Assembly (NCBI GenBank): GCA_030656145.1
Contig: JAUSOF010000042.1
Coordinates: 1 to 64,000, forward strand
Length of the DNA stretch: 64,000 nt
Reading direction: 5' to 3'
Source: Pseudomonas sp.
Lineage (GTDB): Bacteria > Pseudomonadota > Gammaproteobacteria > Pseudomonadales > Pseudomonadaceae
Shown piece after piece: positions 1 through 10,801 of the stretch. Positions within the stretch are counted from its first letter, which is position 1. Every line of letters begins with the position of its first letter. A model generated the notes under the pieces. The model saw only the letters and a program-made list of their open reading frames with translations, was not told where the DNA came from and ran no database searches. A program made the position numbers and the translations under genes.

Positions 1-45
1 TAACAGTCTTACCTCACAAGCACCCACACGAATTGCTTGATTCAA

Positions 46-57
46 TTGTTAAAGAGC
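46..57 (-). promoter_or_regulatory. boxA antitermination element of an rRNA operon leader
   Basis: Read on the minus strand the bases are GCTCTTTAACAA, the boxA consensus that loads the Nus antitermination complex on rRNA transcripts. It lies downstream of four promoter-like elements pointing the same way. The sequence that follows (ATTCGTGTGGGTGCTTG on the minus strand) matches what I remember of Pseudomonas rrn leader and spacer sequence. The 16S gene should begin just outside the window on the left. Confidence 0.85.
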
Positions 58-91
58 GGTGGTTGATTCTTTCGTCTCAACCGAGGCGCGC

Positions 92-119
92 ATTCTACAG
101 CAGCCTCATGTTCCGTCAA
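92..119 (-). promoter_or_regulatory. rrn promoter, most leader-proximal of four
   Basis: On the minus strand there is TTGACG, a 16-nt spacer and TAGAAT, followed directly by the GC-rich discriminator GCGCGCC. Such a discriminator is typical of stringently controlled stable-RNA promoters. boxA lies about 35 nt downstream. Confidence 0.75.
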
Positions 120-210
120 GCTTTTTTTCAAACCGATTTCCGAAGAAACCCTTTCTACTCAACCGCTTGCGCCTTCGATCAGCTCTAAGCTTCTCGTCAG
201 CGGGAGGCGA

Positions 211-238
211 ATAATACAGCGTTTAAAACCGCTGTCAA
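211..238 (-). promoter_or_regulatory. rrn promoter, second from the leader
   Basis: On the minus strand there is a perfect -35 (TTGACA), a 16-nt spacer and TATTAT, followed by a C-rich stretch (TCGCCTCCCGC). It has the same orientation as the neighbouring elements and lies within the non-coding stretch between tyrS and the rRNA operon. Confidence 0.75.
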
Positions 239-314
239 CCACCTCATTACCGCTTCCGATTATCTCGGCTACATCGCCAGCAGCGCGTCTACTACCACCC
301 TGCCAGTCCGGCGC

Positions 315-342
315 ATTCTACACAGCTTTCGCTGCATTACAA
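315..342 (-). promoter_or_regulatory. rrn promoter, third from the leader (weaker -35)
   Basis: On the minus strand there is TTGTAA, a 16-nt spacer and TAGAAT, followed by GCGCCGG. The -35 departs from consensus more than in the other three copies, but the spacing, the -10 and the GC-rich discriminator are the same. Confidence 0.6.
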
Positions 343-412
343 CCCCTCGCTTAAAGCTAACTTCTTGTTTTACAAGAGGTTTTAAGAGTGGCATGCGCCA
401 GAAGAGGTGCGG

Positions 413-440
413 ATTATAGGCCCAACAGAATCTACGTCAA
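413..440 (-). promoter_or_regulatory. rrn promoter, most distal, just beyond the tyrS stop codon
   Basis: On the minus strand there is TTGACG, a 16-nt spacer and a perfect TATAAT, followed by CCGCACC. The -35 begins only 5 nt after the tyrS stop codon, so rRNA transcription starts immediately behind tyrS. No clear intrinsic terminator separates tyrS from this promoter. Confidence 0.75.
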
Positions 441-444
441 GGCT

Positions 445-1644
445 TTATTCGGCTTTTAGCGTAATACGCGCAAAAGCCTTCTTGCCCGCCTGGCAGACAT
501 GGGTTGCCCCCTGCTTATATATATAGAAGCGGTCTACCACCTCGCCATCTACCCGCACCCCACCGGAGCTGAGCAGGTCACGCGCCATGGCGGCGTTCTT
601 GACCAGGCCAGCCTTATTCAATAAGGCCGCGATCGGCATATCCTCAGTCGACACCAATTCGATTTCCGGTAAATCTTCTGGAAGCTCACCCTCCTTCATG
701 CGATTACCCGCCGAACGATGAGCGCTCGCTGCAGCCTCCTCTCCATGAAAGCGCGCGACTATCTCTTCCGCCAGCTTGATTTTGATATCACGCGGATTGG
801 CTCCGTTATCGACATCGAGCTTGAACTGAGCAATTTCTTCCATCGAGCGGAAGCTTAGCAACTCGAAGTAACGCCACATAAGCACGTCAGGGATGGACAC
901 AAGCTTGCCGTACATGACGCCGGGCGCTTCCTGGATACCCACATAGTTGCCCAAGGACTTGGACATCTTCTTTACGCCATCCAACCCCTCGAGCAAAGGC
1001 ATGGTGACAATGCACTGCGAGGCCTGACCATAGGATCGCTGCAACTCGCGCCCCATGAGCAAATTGAACTTCTGATCAGTGCCCCCCAGCTCGACATCCG
1101 CGCGCAAAGCAACGGAGTCATACCCCTGCACCAGTGGGTAGAGGAACTCGTGAATAGCTATAGGCTGATTGGTCGAGTAGCGCTTACTGAAATCATCGCG
1201 CTCGAGCATGCGCGCAACCGTGTACTGCGAGGCCAGCCGGATAAAGTCAGCCGGGGTCAGCTGATCCATCCACGTAGAGTTGAACGCAACCTCAGTCTTT
1301 GCTGGATCGAGGATCTTGAACACCTGGGCTTTGTAGGTTTCGGCATTCGCCAGCACCTGATCACGCGTCAACGGCGGCCGGGTTGCGCTCTTACCACTCG
1401 GATCACCAATCATGCCGGTAAAATCGCCGATCAGAAAAATCACCTGATGGCCCAGCTCCTGAAACTGCCGCAGCTTATTAATAAGCACGGTGTGCCCGAG
1501 ATGGAGATCCGGCGCAGTCGGGTCGAAGCCCGCCTTGATGCGTAGCGGCTGGCCACGCTTAAGCTTTTCTACCAGCTCGGATTCAACCAAAACCTCTTCT
1601 GCACCGCGCTTGATCAGCGCGAGCTGCTCTTCGACCGACTTCAT
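445..1644 (-). CDS. tyrS: Tyrosyl-tRNA synthetase
   Basis: Charges tRNA-Tyr with tyrosine in the cytoplasm. From the chosen start ([10 protein letters not shown]) the protein has 399 residues, the normal length. The class I signature appears as HLGHT at about residue 48 and the KMSKS loop at about residue 230. An S4-type RNA-binding domain occupies the last 60 or so residues. The ORF track runs 31 residues further upstream, but that extension ([14 protein letters not shown]) is unlike any TyrRS N terminus, so I place the start at 1644. The sequence resembles the TyrZ subfamily, which in P. aeruginosa also sits next to an rRNA operon. The gene points into the rrn promoters and is divergent from the M23 peptidase. 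Confidence 0.96.
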   Translation of the reverse strand: MKSVEEQLALIKRGAEEVLVESELVEKLKRGQPLRIKAGFDPTAPDLHLGHTVLINKLRQFQELGHQVIFLIGDFTGMIGDPSGKSATRPPLTRDQVLANAETYKAQVFKILDPAKTEVAFNSTWMDQLTPADFIRLASQYTVARMLERDDFSKRYSTNQPIAIHEFLYPLVQGYDSVALRADVELGGTDQKFNLLMGRELQRSYGQASQCIVTMPLLEGLDGVKKMSKSLGNYVGIQEAPGVMYGKLVSIPDVLMWRYFELLSFRSMEEIAQFKLDVDNGANPRDIKIKLAEEIVARFHGEEAAASAHRSAGNRMKEGELPEDLPEIELVSTEDMPIAALLNKAGLVKNAAMARDLLSSGGVRVDGEVVDRFYIYKQGATHVCQAGKKAFARITLKAE

Positions 1645-1856
1645 GACAGGACTCACGACACACAAATTTAAAGGGAACCAACAATACAAGATCGCTGACA
1701 AATAACAAGTTTTGACCTGAGCGTCACACGCCTGCAACCTAACGTGCCATTTAGGGTTGCCTCACAGACGATTTGGTTATATTTTATACAATTAGTGCAT
1801 ATTCATCGTGTTATTCATCTTTTCTTCTCACTTTTTACTAAAAGTCAAAGCCATCT

Positions 1857-4399
<2,543 letters not shown>

Positions 4400-4426
4400 C
4401 GGCTGACTTACCAGGTACAACCGACG

Positions 4427-4450
4427 ACGCCGCGAACTTGGCGCGGCGTT
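4427..4450. terminator. hairpin between convergent anmK and erpA
   Basis: ACGCCGCG and CGCGGCGT form an 8-bp perfect stem with a 7-nt loop, between the stop codons of two convergent genes. There is no T-run, so intrinsic termination would be weak. It could act as a transcript-end stabiliser for both genes. Confidence 0.5.
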
Positions 4451-4470
4451 AGACCAACGTGTTTAGGTTG

Positions 4471-4821
4471 TCAGATCGAGAAGGACGAGCCACACCCACA
4501 GGTAGTGGCTGCGTTAGGGTTCTTGATCACGAATCGCGAGCCTTCCAGGCCTTCCTGGTAATCCACTTCGGCGCCCGCCAGGTACTGAAAGCTCATCGGA
4601 TCTACGACAAGACTCACCCCTTCGCGCTCGACAATGGTGTCGTCATCGGCGACTTCTTCATCGAAGGTAAAGCCGTACTGGAAGCCCGAGCAGCCGCCAC
4701 CCGTAACGAAAACGCGTAATTTAAGACGAGAATTTCCCTCTTCATCGACCAGGCTCTTCACCTTGCTCGCCGCGCCCTGCGTGAATTGCAAAGCTGTAGG
4801 GGTGAAGGTTTCGACGCTCAT
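4471..4821 (-). CDS. erpA: Iron-sulfur cluster insertion protein ErpA (A-type carrier)
   Basis: A-type carrier that delivers Fe-S clusters to apoproteins; in E. coli it is needed for the isoprenoid pathway enzymes IspG and IspH. At 116 residues it has the family length. The three cluster-binding cysteines are visible: C44 in GGGCSGF, and C108 and C110 in the C-terminal CGCGSSF. It is the last gene of the minus-strand run argC, DUF6776, bactofilin, erpA, with a 77-nt gap before it that may hold its own promoter. It ends opposite anmK. Confidence 0.95.
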   Translation of the reverse strand: MSVETFTPTALQFTQGAASKVKSLVDEEGNSRLKLRVFVTGGGCSGFQYGFTFDEEVADDDTIVEREGVSLVVDPMSFQYLAGAEVDYQEGLEGSRFVIKNPNAATTCGCGSSFSI

Positions 4822-4898
4822 GCTGACTATCTCCCGGCGCTAGGCGCCATACTGCGTTGAGGCCCTGCATTATCCACTTACCCTACAAAGGCGGTCAA

Positions 4899-5309
4899 CT
4901 ATTCTGCAGTAACCAAATTCTCCGGCAACTCCAATGGCCGTGACTGTTCGTTGAGTGGCCGTAAGCCTCCGTCTATCTGCGCGCCCATGGCCATCTCCAT
5001 CAAACCGTAATGCAGGGTACCGCACACACGCGCGTGACTGCCCAGTTCAAGGTGCTCGCTTGCATAAACATCACCTATCACTTCGCCGTTGATCACTACG
5101 CGCGGGGCGCGAATCTCGCCCTCAACCCGCCCCTCTGCACTGACTCGAACCATGCCATCACTAGCCTGAAGGTTGCCACAAACTCGGCCATCGACCTGCA
5201 CCGCGCCCAGAAACTGCAGGTTGCCATGCAACTCCGCACCCGTGGCAATCAGGCTGGTATTGCCCGTAAAACGCTGCAGGTCGGTCTTGCGTTTATCTTT
5301 AGTCCACAT
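4899..5309 (-). CDS. Bactofilin family protein
   Basis: A 136-residue polymer-forming cytoskeletal protein of the bactofilin (DUF583) family. The centre shows the repeating hydrophobic-glycine pattern of a right-handed beta helix (ELHGNLQFLGAVQVDGRVCG and similar turns). The termini are short and probably flexible. Bactofilins assemble into filaments without nucleotides and often scaffold wall enzymes; this member's partner is not known. It starts 9 nt after the upstream DUF6776 gene, so the two are very likely co-transcribed. Confidence 0.9.
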   Translation of the reverse strand: MWTKDKRKTDLQRFTGNTSLIATGAELHGNLQFLGAVQVDGRVCGNLQASDGMVRVSAEGRVEGEIRAPRVVINGEVIGDVYASEHLELGSHARVCGTLHYGLMEMAMGAQIDGGLRPLNEQSRPLELPENLVTAE

Positions 5310-5318
5310 GGGATGCTG

Positions 5319-6050
5319 TTACTCCTGACCCATCCATTTAAATGTACGCACCAACGGCTTTCCGCCTTTGACCTCTGCGCGCACCCTGACCTGATGCGCT
5401 GTAAAACCGTCAGGCAACTTCAGCTCGGCAAAGCGCCCGGCCTCAGGAATTGCCTGAAAATGCTTGAAGGAGAAAGGCATTACCTGACCACGGAACTGAC
5501 CAGGCAAGTCTTGCGTCAATGCAGCCAGCGGCAAGCTGACCTCCTTTCCGCCCTGACGTCCCTCCACGACCACCGCCAACTCTCCCTCAAGCGGGTTGTC
5601 GTCCTTACCCACCCGACTGAGCAGTATTTTGTAGCGGTAATGCATCGGCGTGTCCGTGCCCTGCAACTCAAAGGAGCGAATGCGCAGACCCTCTCGACGA
5701 CTGGCTGGCGCCAGAACACCTTTGTAGAAGGCCAGGTCTTGCTGCTGCTTGAATATCTGCTCTTCGAGCAACTTGATGGTCAACCGGCTCTGCTCGTTGG
5801 CCTGCTGCGCGACGTTCTCACCACTACCGACCACGACGAGACGCTGGCGCAACCGGTCAAGCTCCTGTTCAAGTGCGATCAGGCGCTCACGCAGCGGCTG
5901 GTGTTCCACCTCAATCGACTGGGTCACGCGCAGCTGCCACCAGGTGCCGGCATAGAATGCGGCGGGAACAGCTAGCAGCAATAACAGCAGCATAAGCCGC
6001 TGCCGACCCGAGCGACGCGGGTCACTGGGGCGCACTTCCCAGCCAGTCAT
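5319..6050 (-). CDS. Conserved membrane-anchored protein, DUF6776 family
   Basis: A 243-residue protein of unknown function. After a basic N terminus (RPSDPRRSGRQR) there is one transmembrane helix at about residues 18-38. A heptad-like coiled coil follows (about 45-105, LRERLIALEQELDRLRQRL), then a periplasmic beta-rich domain (about 110-240). The ATG overlaps the argC stop by one base and the bactofilin start follows closely. The shape (anchor, coiled coil, periplasmic domain) and the tight linkage to a bactofilin make a role as an envelope partner of the filament plausible, but this is inference. Confidence 0.8.
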   Translation of the reverse strand: MTGWEVRPSDPRRSGRQRLMLLLLLLAVPAAFYAGTWWQLRVTQSIEVEHQPLRERLIALEQELDRLRQRLVVVGSGENVAQQANEQSRLTIKLLEEQIFKQQQDLAFYKGVLAPASRREGLRIRSFELQGTDTPMHYRYKILLSRVGKDDNPLEGELAVVVEGRQGGKEVSLPLAALTQDLPGQFRGQVMPFSFKHFQAIPEAGRFAELKLPDGFTAHQVRVRAEVKGGKPLVRTFKWMGQE

Positions 6051-7084
6051 CAGGGCAACATGGCCGCATGCGACAGACCTAGACGCTCGTCCAGCCCGAA
6101 GAGGATGTTCATGTTCTGCACGGCTTGGCCGGAAGCACCTTTGACCAGGTTATCGATCACCGAAAGCACCACCACCAGATCGCCATCTTGCGGTCGGTGC
6201 ACAGCGATACGACAAACGTTGGCCCCCCGCACACTGCGGGTTTCCGGATGACTGCCAGCAGGCATCACGTCGACGAACGGCTCGCTGGCATAGCGTTTCT
6301 CGAACAGTGCCTGCAGGTCGACCGAGCGGTCGGCCACCGTCGCATACAGGGTCGCGTGAATACCGCGAATCATCGGGGTCAGGTGCGGCACAAAGGTTAG
6401 CCCCACAGCAGAGCCGGCCGCGCGCCGCAAGCCTTGGCAAATTTCCGGCAAGTGGCGATGACCTTTGACGCCGTAGGCCTTCATGCTCTCACCGGCTTCG
6501 CTGAACAACGAACCGACGCTAGCACCGCGCCCGGCGCCGCTGACCCCGGACTTGCAGTCTGCAATCAACCGCGACGTATCGGCCAGGCCGGCTTCCAGCA
6601 GCGGAATAAAACCCAGTTGTGCGGCGGTCGGGTAGCAACCGGGCACGGCGATCAGGCGCGCCAGCTTGATCGCCTCACGGTTGACCTCTGGCAATCCATA
6701 GACCGCCTCAGGCAGCAGATCCGGTGCACCGTGGGGCTGGCCGTACCATTGCCCCCACTCTTCGGCATCTTGCAGGCGGAAATCGGCAGACAGGTCGATC
6801 ACCTTGGTACCGGCCGCGAGCAACTCGCCGGCCAGGGCATGGGCGACACCATGCGGGGTGGCGAAGAACACGACATCGCAAGCACCCAGAGTCGCGACAT
6901 CCGGGACGCTGAAGAGCAGATCAGGGTAGTGGCCGCGCAGGTTCGGGTACATCTCGTCGACGCGCAAGCCCGCCTCTGAGCGCGAGGTGATGACAGCAAC
7001 CTGCGCCTGTGGGTGCTGCGCCAACAAGCGCAACAACTCCACACCGGTGTAGCCCGTGCCGCCGACGATACCGACCTTGACCAT
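6050..7084 (-). CDS. argC: N-acetyl-gamma-glutamyl-phosphate reductase
   Basis: Third step of arginine synthesis: NADPH-dependent reduction of N-acetylglutamyl phosphate to the semialdehyde. From MVKVGIVGG the protein is 344 residues. The nucleotide-binding [14 protein letters not shown] motif is at the N terminus and the catalytic cysteine is in [12 protein letters not shown] at about residue 148. The 22-residue upstream extension in the ORF track does not match the family. The gene is divergent from hemJ and heads the run through to erpA, with a 1-nt stop/start overlap to DUF6776. Confidence 0.96.
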   Translation of the reverse strand: MVKVGIVGGTGYTGVELLRLLAQHPQAQVAVITSRSEAGLRVDEMYPNLRGHYPDLLFSVPDVATLGACDVVFFATPHGVAHALAGELLAAGTKVIDLSADFRLQDAEEWGQWYGQPHGAPDLLPEAVYGLPEVNREAIKLARLIAVPGCYPTAAQLGFIPLLEAGLADTSRLIADCKSGVSGAGRGASVGSLFSEAGESMKAYGVKGHRHLPEICQGLRRAAGSAVGLTFVPHLTPMIRGIHATLYATVADRSVDLQALFEKRYASEPFVDVMPAGSHPETRSVRGANVCRIAVHRPQDGDLVVVLSVIDNLVKGASGQAVQNMNILFGLDERLGLSHAAMLP

Positions 7085-7218
7085 CACTTGCCCCTTGCAA
7101 AAAGCTATTGGAAAGCCGTCGATGATAAGGCCGTAACCGCCAATGGCCAACCGCGCAGATGACGTATCTGGCGCCGGCCACTACTATCGGAGCACTTTTA
7201 TTGCTCTGGAGTCGGACA

Positions 7219-7647
7219 ATGCTCTATCTGTGGCTCAAAGCCCTGCACATCATCGCCATGGTCTGCTGGTTCGCCGGACTGTTCTATCTGCCACGCCTGT
7301 TTGTCTACCATGCCATGAGCGAAGACGACGCCAGCCGCGAGCGCTTCTGCGTGATGGAGCGCAAGCTGTATCGCGGCATCATGCTGCCGTCGATGATCGC
7401 CACCCTGATTTTCGGCACCTGGCTGATCAGCCTTAACCCCAGCTACTACTTCAGCCAGGGCTGGATGCACGCCAAGCTGAGCCTGATCGTCCTGCTGATC
7501 GGTTATCAGCACCTCTGTGGCGCTCAACTCAAGCGCTTCGCCCATGGCGAAAATCGGCGCAGCCATGTGTTCTACCGCTGGTTCAATGAGGCGCCAGTCC
7601 TGGTTTTGCTCGCGGTGGTCATTCTGGTCGTGGTCAAACCTTTCTAA
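7219..7647 (+). CDS. hemJ: Protoporphyrinogen IX oxidase HemJ
   Basis: Membrane enzyme that oxidises protoporphyrinogen IX to protoporphyrin IX in haem synthesis (formerly UPF0093/CopD-like). The chosen start, MLYLWLKALHIIAMVCWFAG, gives 142 residues, with CTGGAG just upstream as ribosome site. Four membrane helices are predicted, and the family His is in helix 1 (KALHIIAM). The 20-residue extension in the track lacks family similarity. The next gene begins 19 nt downstream. I saw no other protoporphyrinogen oxidase in the window. Confidence 0.9.
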   Translation: MLYLWLKALHIIAMVCWFAGLFYLPRLFVYHAMSEDDASRERFCVMERKLYRGIMLPSMIATLIFGTWLISLNPSYYFSQGWMHAKLSLIVLLIGYQHLCGAQLKRFAHGENRRSHVFYRWFNEAPVLVLLAVVILVVVKPF

Positions 7648-7666
7648 AATTCCCCGAGGAATCCGC

Positions 7667-8629
7667 ATGAGTCTTCCTGCACTGCTCGAAAAACGCCTGC
7701 GCCTGCCCGTGGTGGTCGCCCCAATGTTCCTGGTGTCCAACCCGCAGCTGGTTCTCGCCTGCTGCCGTAACGGCATAGTTGGCAGTTTCCCGGCGCTCAA
7801 CCAGCGCGACAGCGGCGCCTTCAAAGCCTGGCTGGAAGAGATCGAAGCAGGGCTGCAGGCAGAGTCGGCGCCCTATGCGGTCAACCTGATCGTGCATGGC
7901 AGCAATCCGCGCCTGCAGCCGGACCTGGCCATCTGCGTCGAGCAGCGCGTACCCATCGTCATCACCAGCCTCGGCGCAGCCAAGGAAGTGGTCGATGCGG
8001 TGCACAGTTACGGTGGCCTGGTATTTCACGACGTGACCACCCGCCGCCATGCGGAAAAAGCCGCCGAAGCCGGGGTCGATGGCCTGATCGCGGTCGCCGC
8101 GGGGGCTGGCGGCCATGCCGGCACCTGGAGCCCGTTTGCCCTGATTGCGGAAATCCGCCAGTTCTTCGACAAGACCTTACTCCTGGCTGGCTGCCTCAAT
8201 CACGGCCATGAAATTCTCGCCGCACAAGTGCTCGGCGCCGACCTGGCCTACCTCGGCACGCGCTTCATAGCCACGCAGGAGAACAACGCGACAGCGGCTT
8301 ACAAGCAGATGATCCTGGACGCTCAAGCCGCCGACATCATCCATACCCCGGCGGTATCCGGCGTGCCGGCCAGCTTTATGCGCCAGAGCCTGGAGGCAGC
8401 CGGCTACGACCTCAAGCAGTTGCAGAACAAGGGCGAAATCAACTACGGCGAGAAGCTCAAGCCGATCAGCGATGAGGCCAAGGCGTGGAAAACTGTCTGG
8501 TCGGCCGGCCAAGGCGTCGGCACCATCGCCGACCTGCCAAGCGTCGAGGTACTGGTAGCGCGCCTGGACAGCGAATACCGCGAGGCGCAGCGTCAGGCCC
8601 AGTTGCTGCAGCAACATTGGCCGCGATGA
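7667..8629 (+). CDS. Nitronate monooxygenase family flavoprotein
   Basis: FMN-dependent TIM-barrel protein of the 2-nitropropane dioxygenase/nitronate monooxygenase family, 320 residues from MSLPALLEKRL. Visible family features are the N-terminal APMFLVSNPQLVLACCRNG strand-turn, VAAGAGGHAGTWSP (flavin phosphate loop) and YLGTRFIATQE. It would oxidise alkyl nitronates, protecting against toxins such as 3-nitropropionate; the actual substrate is not shown by sequence. The ATG is preceded by CCCGAGGAAT, a good ribosome site, 19 nt after hemJ. The longer frame in the ORF track overlaps hemJ and is not real. Confidence 0.9.
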   Translation: MSLPALLEKRLRLPVVVAPMFLVSNPQLVLACCRNGIVGSFPALNQRDSGAFKAWLEEIEAGLQAESAPYAVNLIVHGSNPRLQPDLAICVEQRVPIVITSLGAAKEVVDAVHSYGGLVFHDVTTRRHAEKAAEAGVDGLIAVAAGAGGHAGTWSPFALIAEIRQFFDKTLLLAGCLNHGHEILAAQVLGADLAYLGTRFIATQENNATAAYKQMILDAQAADIIHTPAVSGVPASFMRQSLEAAGYDLKQLQNKGEINYGEKLKPISDEAKAWKTVWSAGQGVGTIADLPSVEVLVARLDSEYREAQRQAQLLQQHWPR

Positions 8630-8881
8630 AAACGCACAGCCGGCCGGGCCTGAGCAATCGGCTGTCGACCCTCAGGTTCGCCACCCGGCATTCGACACCG
8701 AAACCTTGGCAGGCACTCTCGGCTGCATACAACTAAGGCCACTCTTTGCTCGGCCGCAGGACACCCCAGGCAAACCCGTGAAGCGGGTCCGATGTTTGTG
8801 CGCCGGGCGGCTTGTTCAGAAGCCTGCAGGCCCGCTAGGCTGTACTGACTATTTATCCAAAGCGCCGACAAGGAAGCTCGC

Positions 8882-9853
8882 ATGACCCAAGCCCGGTTCA
8901 AGATTGTCTTCAGTGGCGAGTTGATGCCAGACGTGGCACTGGAAACAGCCAAAGACAACCTCGCGCGCCTGTTCAAAAGTGACCGTTCGCGGATTAACGC
9001 ACTCTTCAGTGGCAGCACTATCGCAATCAAGCGCGATCTGCAGGAGAGTGAGGCCGATCAATACCTCGCCGCGCTGCACCGCGCGGGGGCTAACGCGCGC
9101 AAGGAGCCTGACCTGGCGGCCAGTCTGAGCCTGGTCGACACCGAGGATCACCGCACCGACGGATTGCCAAGCGGCGCCAGCAGCGAGATGACCTGCCCCA
9201 AGTGCAACCACCGGCAAGCCAAGGCCGTGCAATGCTCGGCTTGCGGCATCATCATTGAAAAGTTTACTGCGCGTCAGGCTGCGGCGAGCGCCCATAACAC
9301 TGCCCCAGCGAGCCCCTCGACCAATACCCCCTATGCCACACCCCAGGCGGCAGTCGGTGAAGTACTGCCAGCATTTGGCGAACTGAATGTATTCACCGTC
9401 GACAGCAGGATTGGCCGGTTGCGCTATCTGGCTTGGTCACTGGTACTGATCTTCGCGGTTACCGGGATCATGGCTGCGGTGGCCATCGTGATGGGCATTT
9501 CCGAAGTGCTCGGCGGCCTACTGGGGCTTGCAGTGATGATCGGCATGTTGGTCGTCAGCGTGCAGATCGGTGTCCAGCGCCTGCATGACATCGGCTGGAG
9601 TGGCTGGTTACTGCTATTGAACATCGTGCCAATCGTCAACAGCGTGTTCTGGCTGCTGATGCTGGTAGTCCCCGGCAGCCAGGGCGCCAATCGCTTTGGC
9701 TCACCGCCGCCAGCCAACAGCACTGCCGTCAAGATACTCGCAGGACTGTTCTTGGCAGTGCTGATTGGCAGCCTGCTGGCGCTGTTCCTCGGCGGCTTCG
9801 CGATGCTTGCCCTGGCGCTCAGCGGCATAGACTTCAGCGCGCTCAATAACTGA
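8882..9853 (+). CDS. DUF805 membrane protein with N-terminal zinc-ribbon region
   Basis: A 323-residue protein of unknown function. Residues 1-80 form a small soluble domain (TQARFKIVFSGELMPDVALE) that looks like a stand-alone alpha/beta fold. A four-cysteine zinc ribbon follows at about 102-121 (CPKCNHRQ...CSACGII), then a Pro/Thr/Ala linker. The DUF805 membrane domain covers about 165-320, with the characteristic RLHDIGWSGWLLLL motif and four hydrophobic helices. The ribosome site is AAGGAAG. The fusion of a soluble sensor-like head to DUF805 is the notable feature; the ligand is unknown. Confidence 0.85.
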   Translation: MTQARFKIVFSGELMPDVALETAKDNLARLFKSDRSRINALFSGSTIAIKRDLQESEADQYLAALHRAGANARKEPDLAASLSLVDTEDHRTDGLPSGASSEMTCPKCNHRQAKAVQCSACGIIIEKFTARQAAASAHNTAPASPSTNTPYATPQAAVGEVLPAFGELNVFTVDSRIGRLRYLAWSLVLIFAVTGIMAAVAIVMGISEVLGGLLGLAVMIGMLVVSVQIGVQRLHDIGWSGWLLLLNIVPIVNSVFWLLMLVVPGSQGANRFGSPPPANSTAVKILAGLFLAVLIGSLLALFLGGFAMLALALSGIDFSALNN

Positions 9854-10012
9854 GCGCCGGCAAAACAAGTGAGACGCTGCCTTGAGCATGTGCCGACGCT
9901 CTTGCCGTAGCGCTCAATGTGCTCATAGCCTGGCCGGGGTAATTTAATCACCGGCCCAGGCAACCCAGAAGCGCCCATGCGGTCAAAGCTGCCCCCTTCA
10001 CGGAGAAACTCC

Positions 10013-10801
10013 ATGCACCCCTATGCCCTGATCACCGGCGCGTCCAGCGGTATAGGCCTGGCCCTGGCCGAGGCGCTGGCACGCAGAGGGCGCAACCTGA
10101 TCCTGGTCGCACGGCAGCGCGAAGCGCTGGACAGCATCGCTTGCGAGCTGACCCAGCGCTTCGGCGTGGAAGTCCTGTTCCGCGTCTGCGACCTGGCCGA
10201 GCCGCTGCAACTGTCCGGCCTACTGCATGAGCTGGAGCAAAGTGAGCTGTCCATCGACCTGCTGATCAACAGCGCGGGCGTGGGCACTTGTGGTGCCTTC
10301 GTCGCCCAGGACTGGCGCGGCGAGCAGCAACTGATTGAGGTGAACATCCTCGCGCTCGCCCGGCTCTGCCATGCCCTCGGCACAGTGATGGCCGGTCAGG
10401 GCAGCGGGCAAATTCTCAACATTGCCTCGTTGGCGGGATTTCACCCCGGCCCCGGAATGAGCAACTATCACGCGAGCAAAGCCTACGTCCTGCATTTCTC
10501 CGAAGGCCTGCGCGAGGAGCTCAAGGAGTACGGGGTCAAGGTTTCAGTGCTCTGTCCGGGGCCGACACGCAGCGCATTTTTCCGTTCGGCGCAAATCGAT
10601 AGCACGCGACTGGAAGGCGCAAAGCGGATGATGAGTGCCGAGGAAGTGGCACTGATCACGGTCAATGCACTGGAAAAAAACCGCGCAATCATCATTCCCG
10701 GCTGGCGCAACCGGCTGTGGTCTGTAGCACCACGCCTGGCCCCGCGCTGGCTGGTACGCAAAATAGCGGCTCGACTCAACCGAACGTTCAGCCGCTGCTA
10801 A
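10013..10801 (+). CDS. Short-chain dehydrogenase/reductase
   Basis: NAD(P)-dependent SDR oxidoreductase of 262 residues. The cofactor loop TGASSGIG is at about residues 8-15, the NSAGVG motif near 87, and the catalytic Ser/Tyr/Lys set includes YHASK at about 155. From MHPYALITG the ATG follows CGGAGAAACTCC, a strong ribosome site, so the 12-residue extension in the track is dropped. The C terminus is basic (RNRLWSVAPRLAPRWLVRK), suggesting loose membrane association. The substrate is not identifiable. The stop codon abuts the stop of the convergent AAA ATPase with no gap. Confidence 0.9.
   Translation: MHPYALITGASSGIGLALAEALARRGRNLILVARQREALDSIACELTQRFGVEVLFRVCDLAEPLQLSGLLHELEQSELSIDLLINSAGVGTCGAFVAQDWRGEQQLIEVNILALARLCHALGTVMAGQGSGQILNIASLAGFHPGPGMSNYHASKAYVLHFSEGLREELKEYGVKVSVLCPGPTRSAFFRSAQIDSTRLEGAKRMMSAEEVALITVNALEKNRAIIIPGWRNRLWSVAPRLAPRWLVRKIAARLNRTFSRC

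Larger units (their letters stand above)
1..444 (-). other. non-coding rRNA operon upstream region
   Basis: No open reading frame is supported here. The stretch holds four tandem sigma70-type promoters and a boxA, all on the minus strand. It is the regulatory and leader region of an rrn operon. In PAO1, as I recall, the tyrZ gene is likewise followed by a 16S rRNA gene. Confidence 0.8.
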
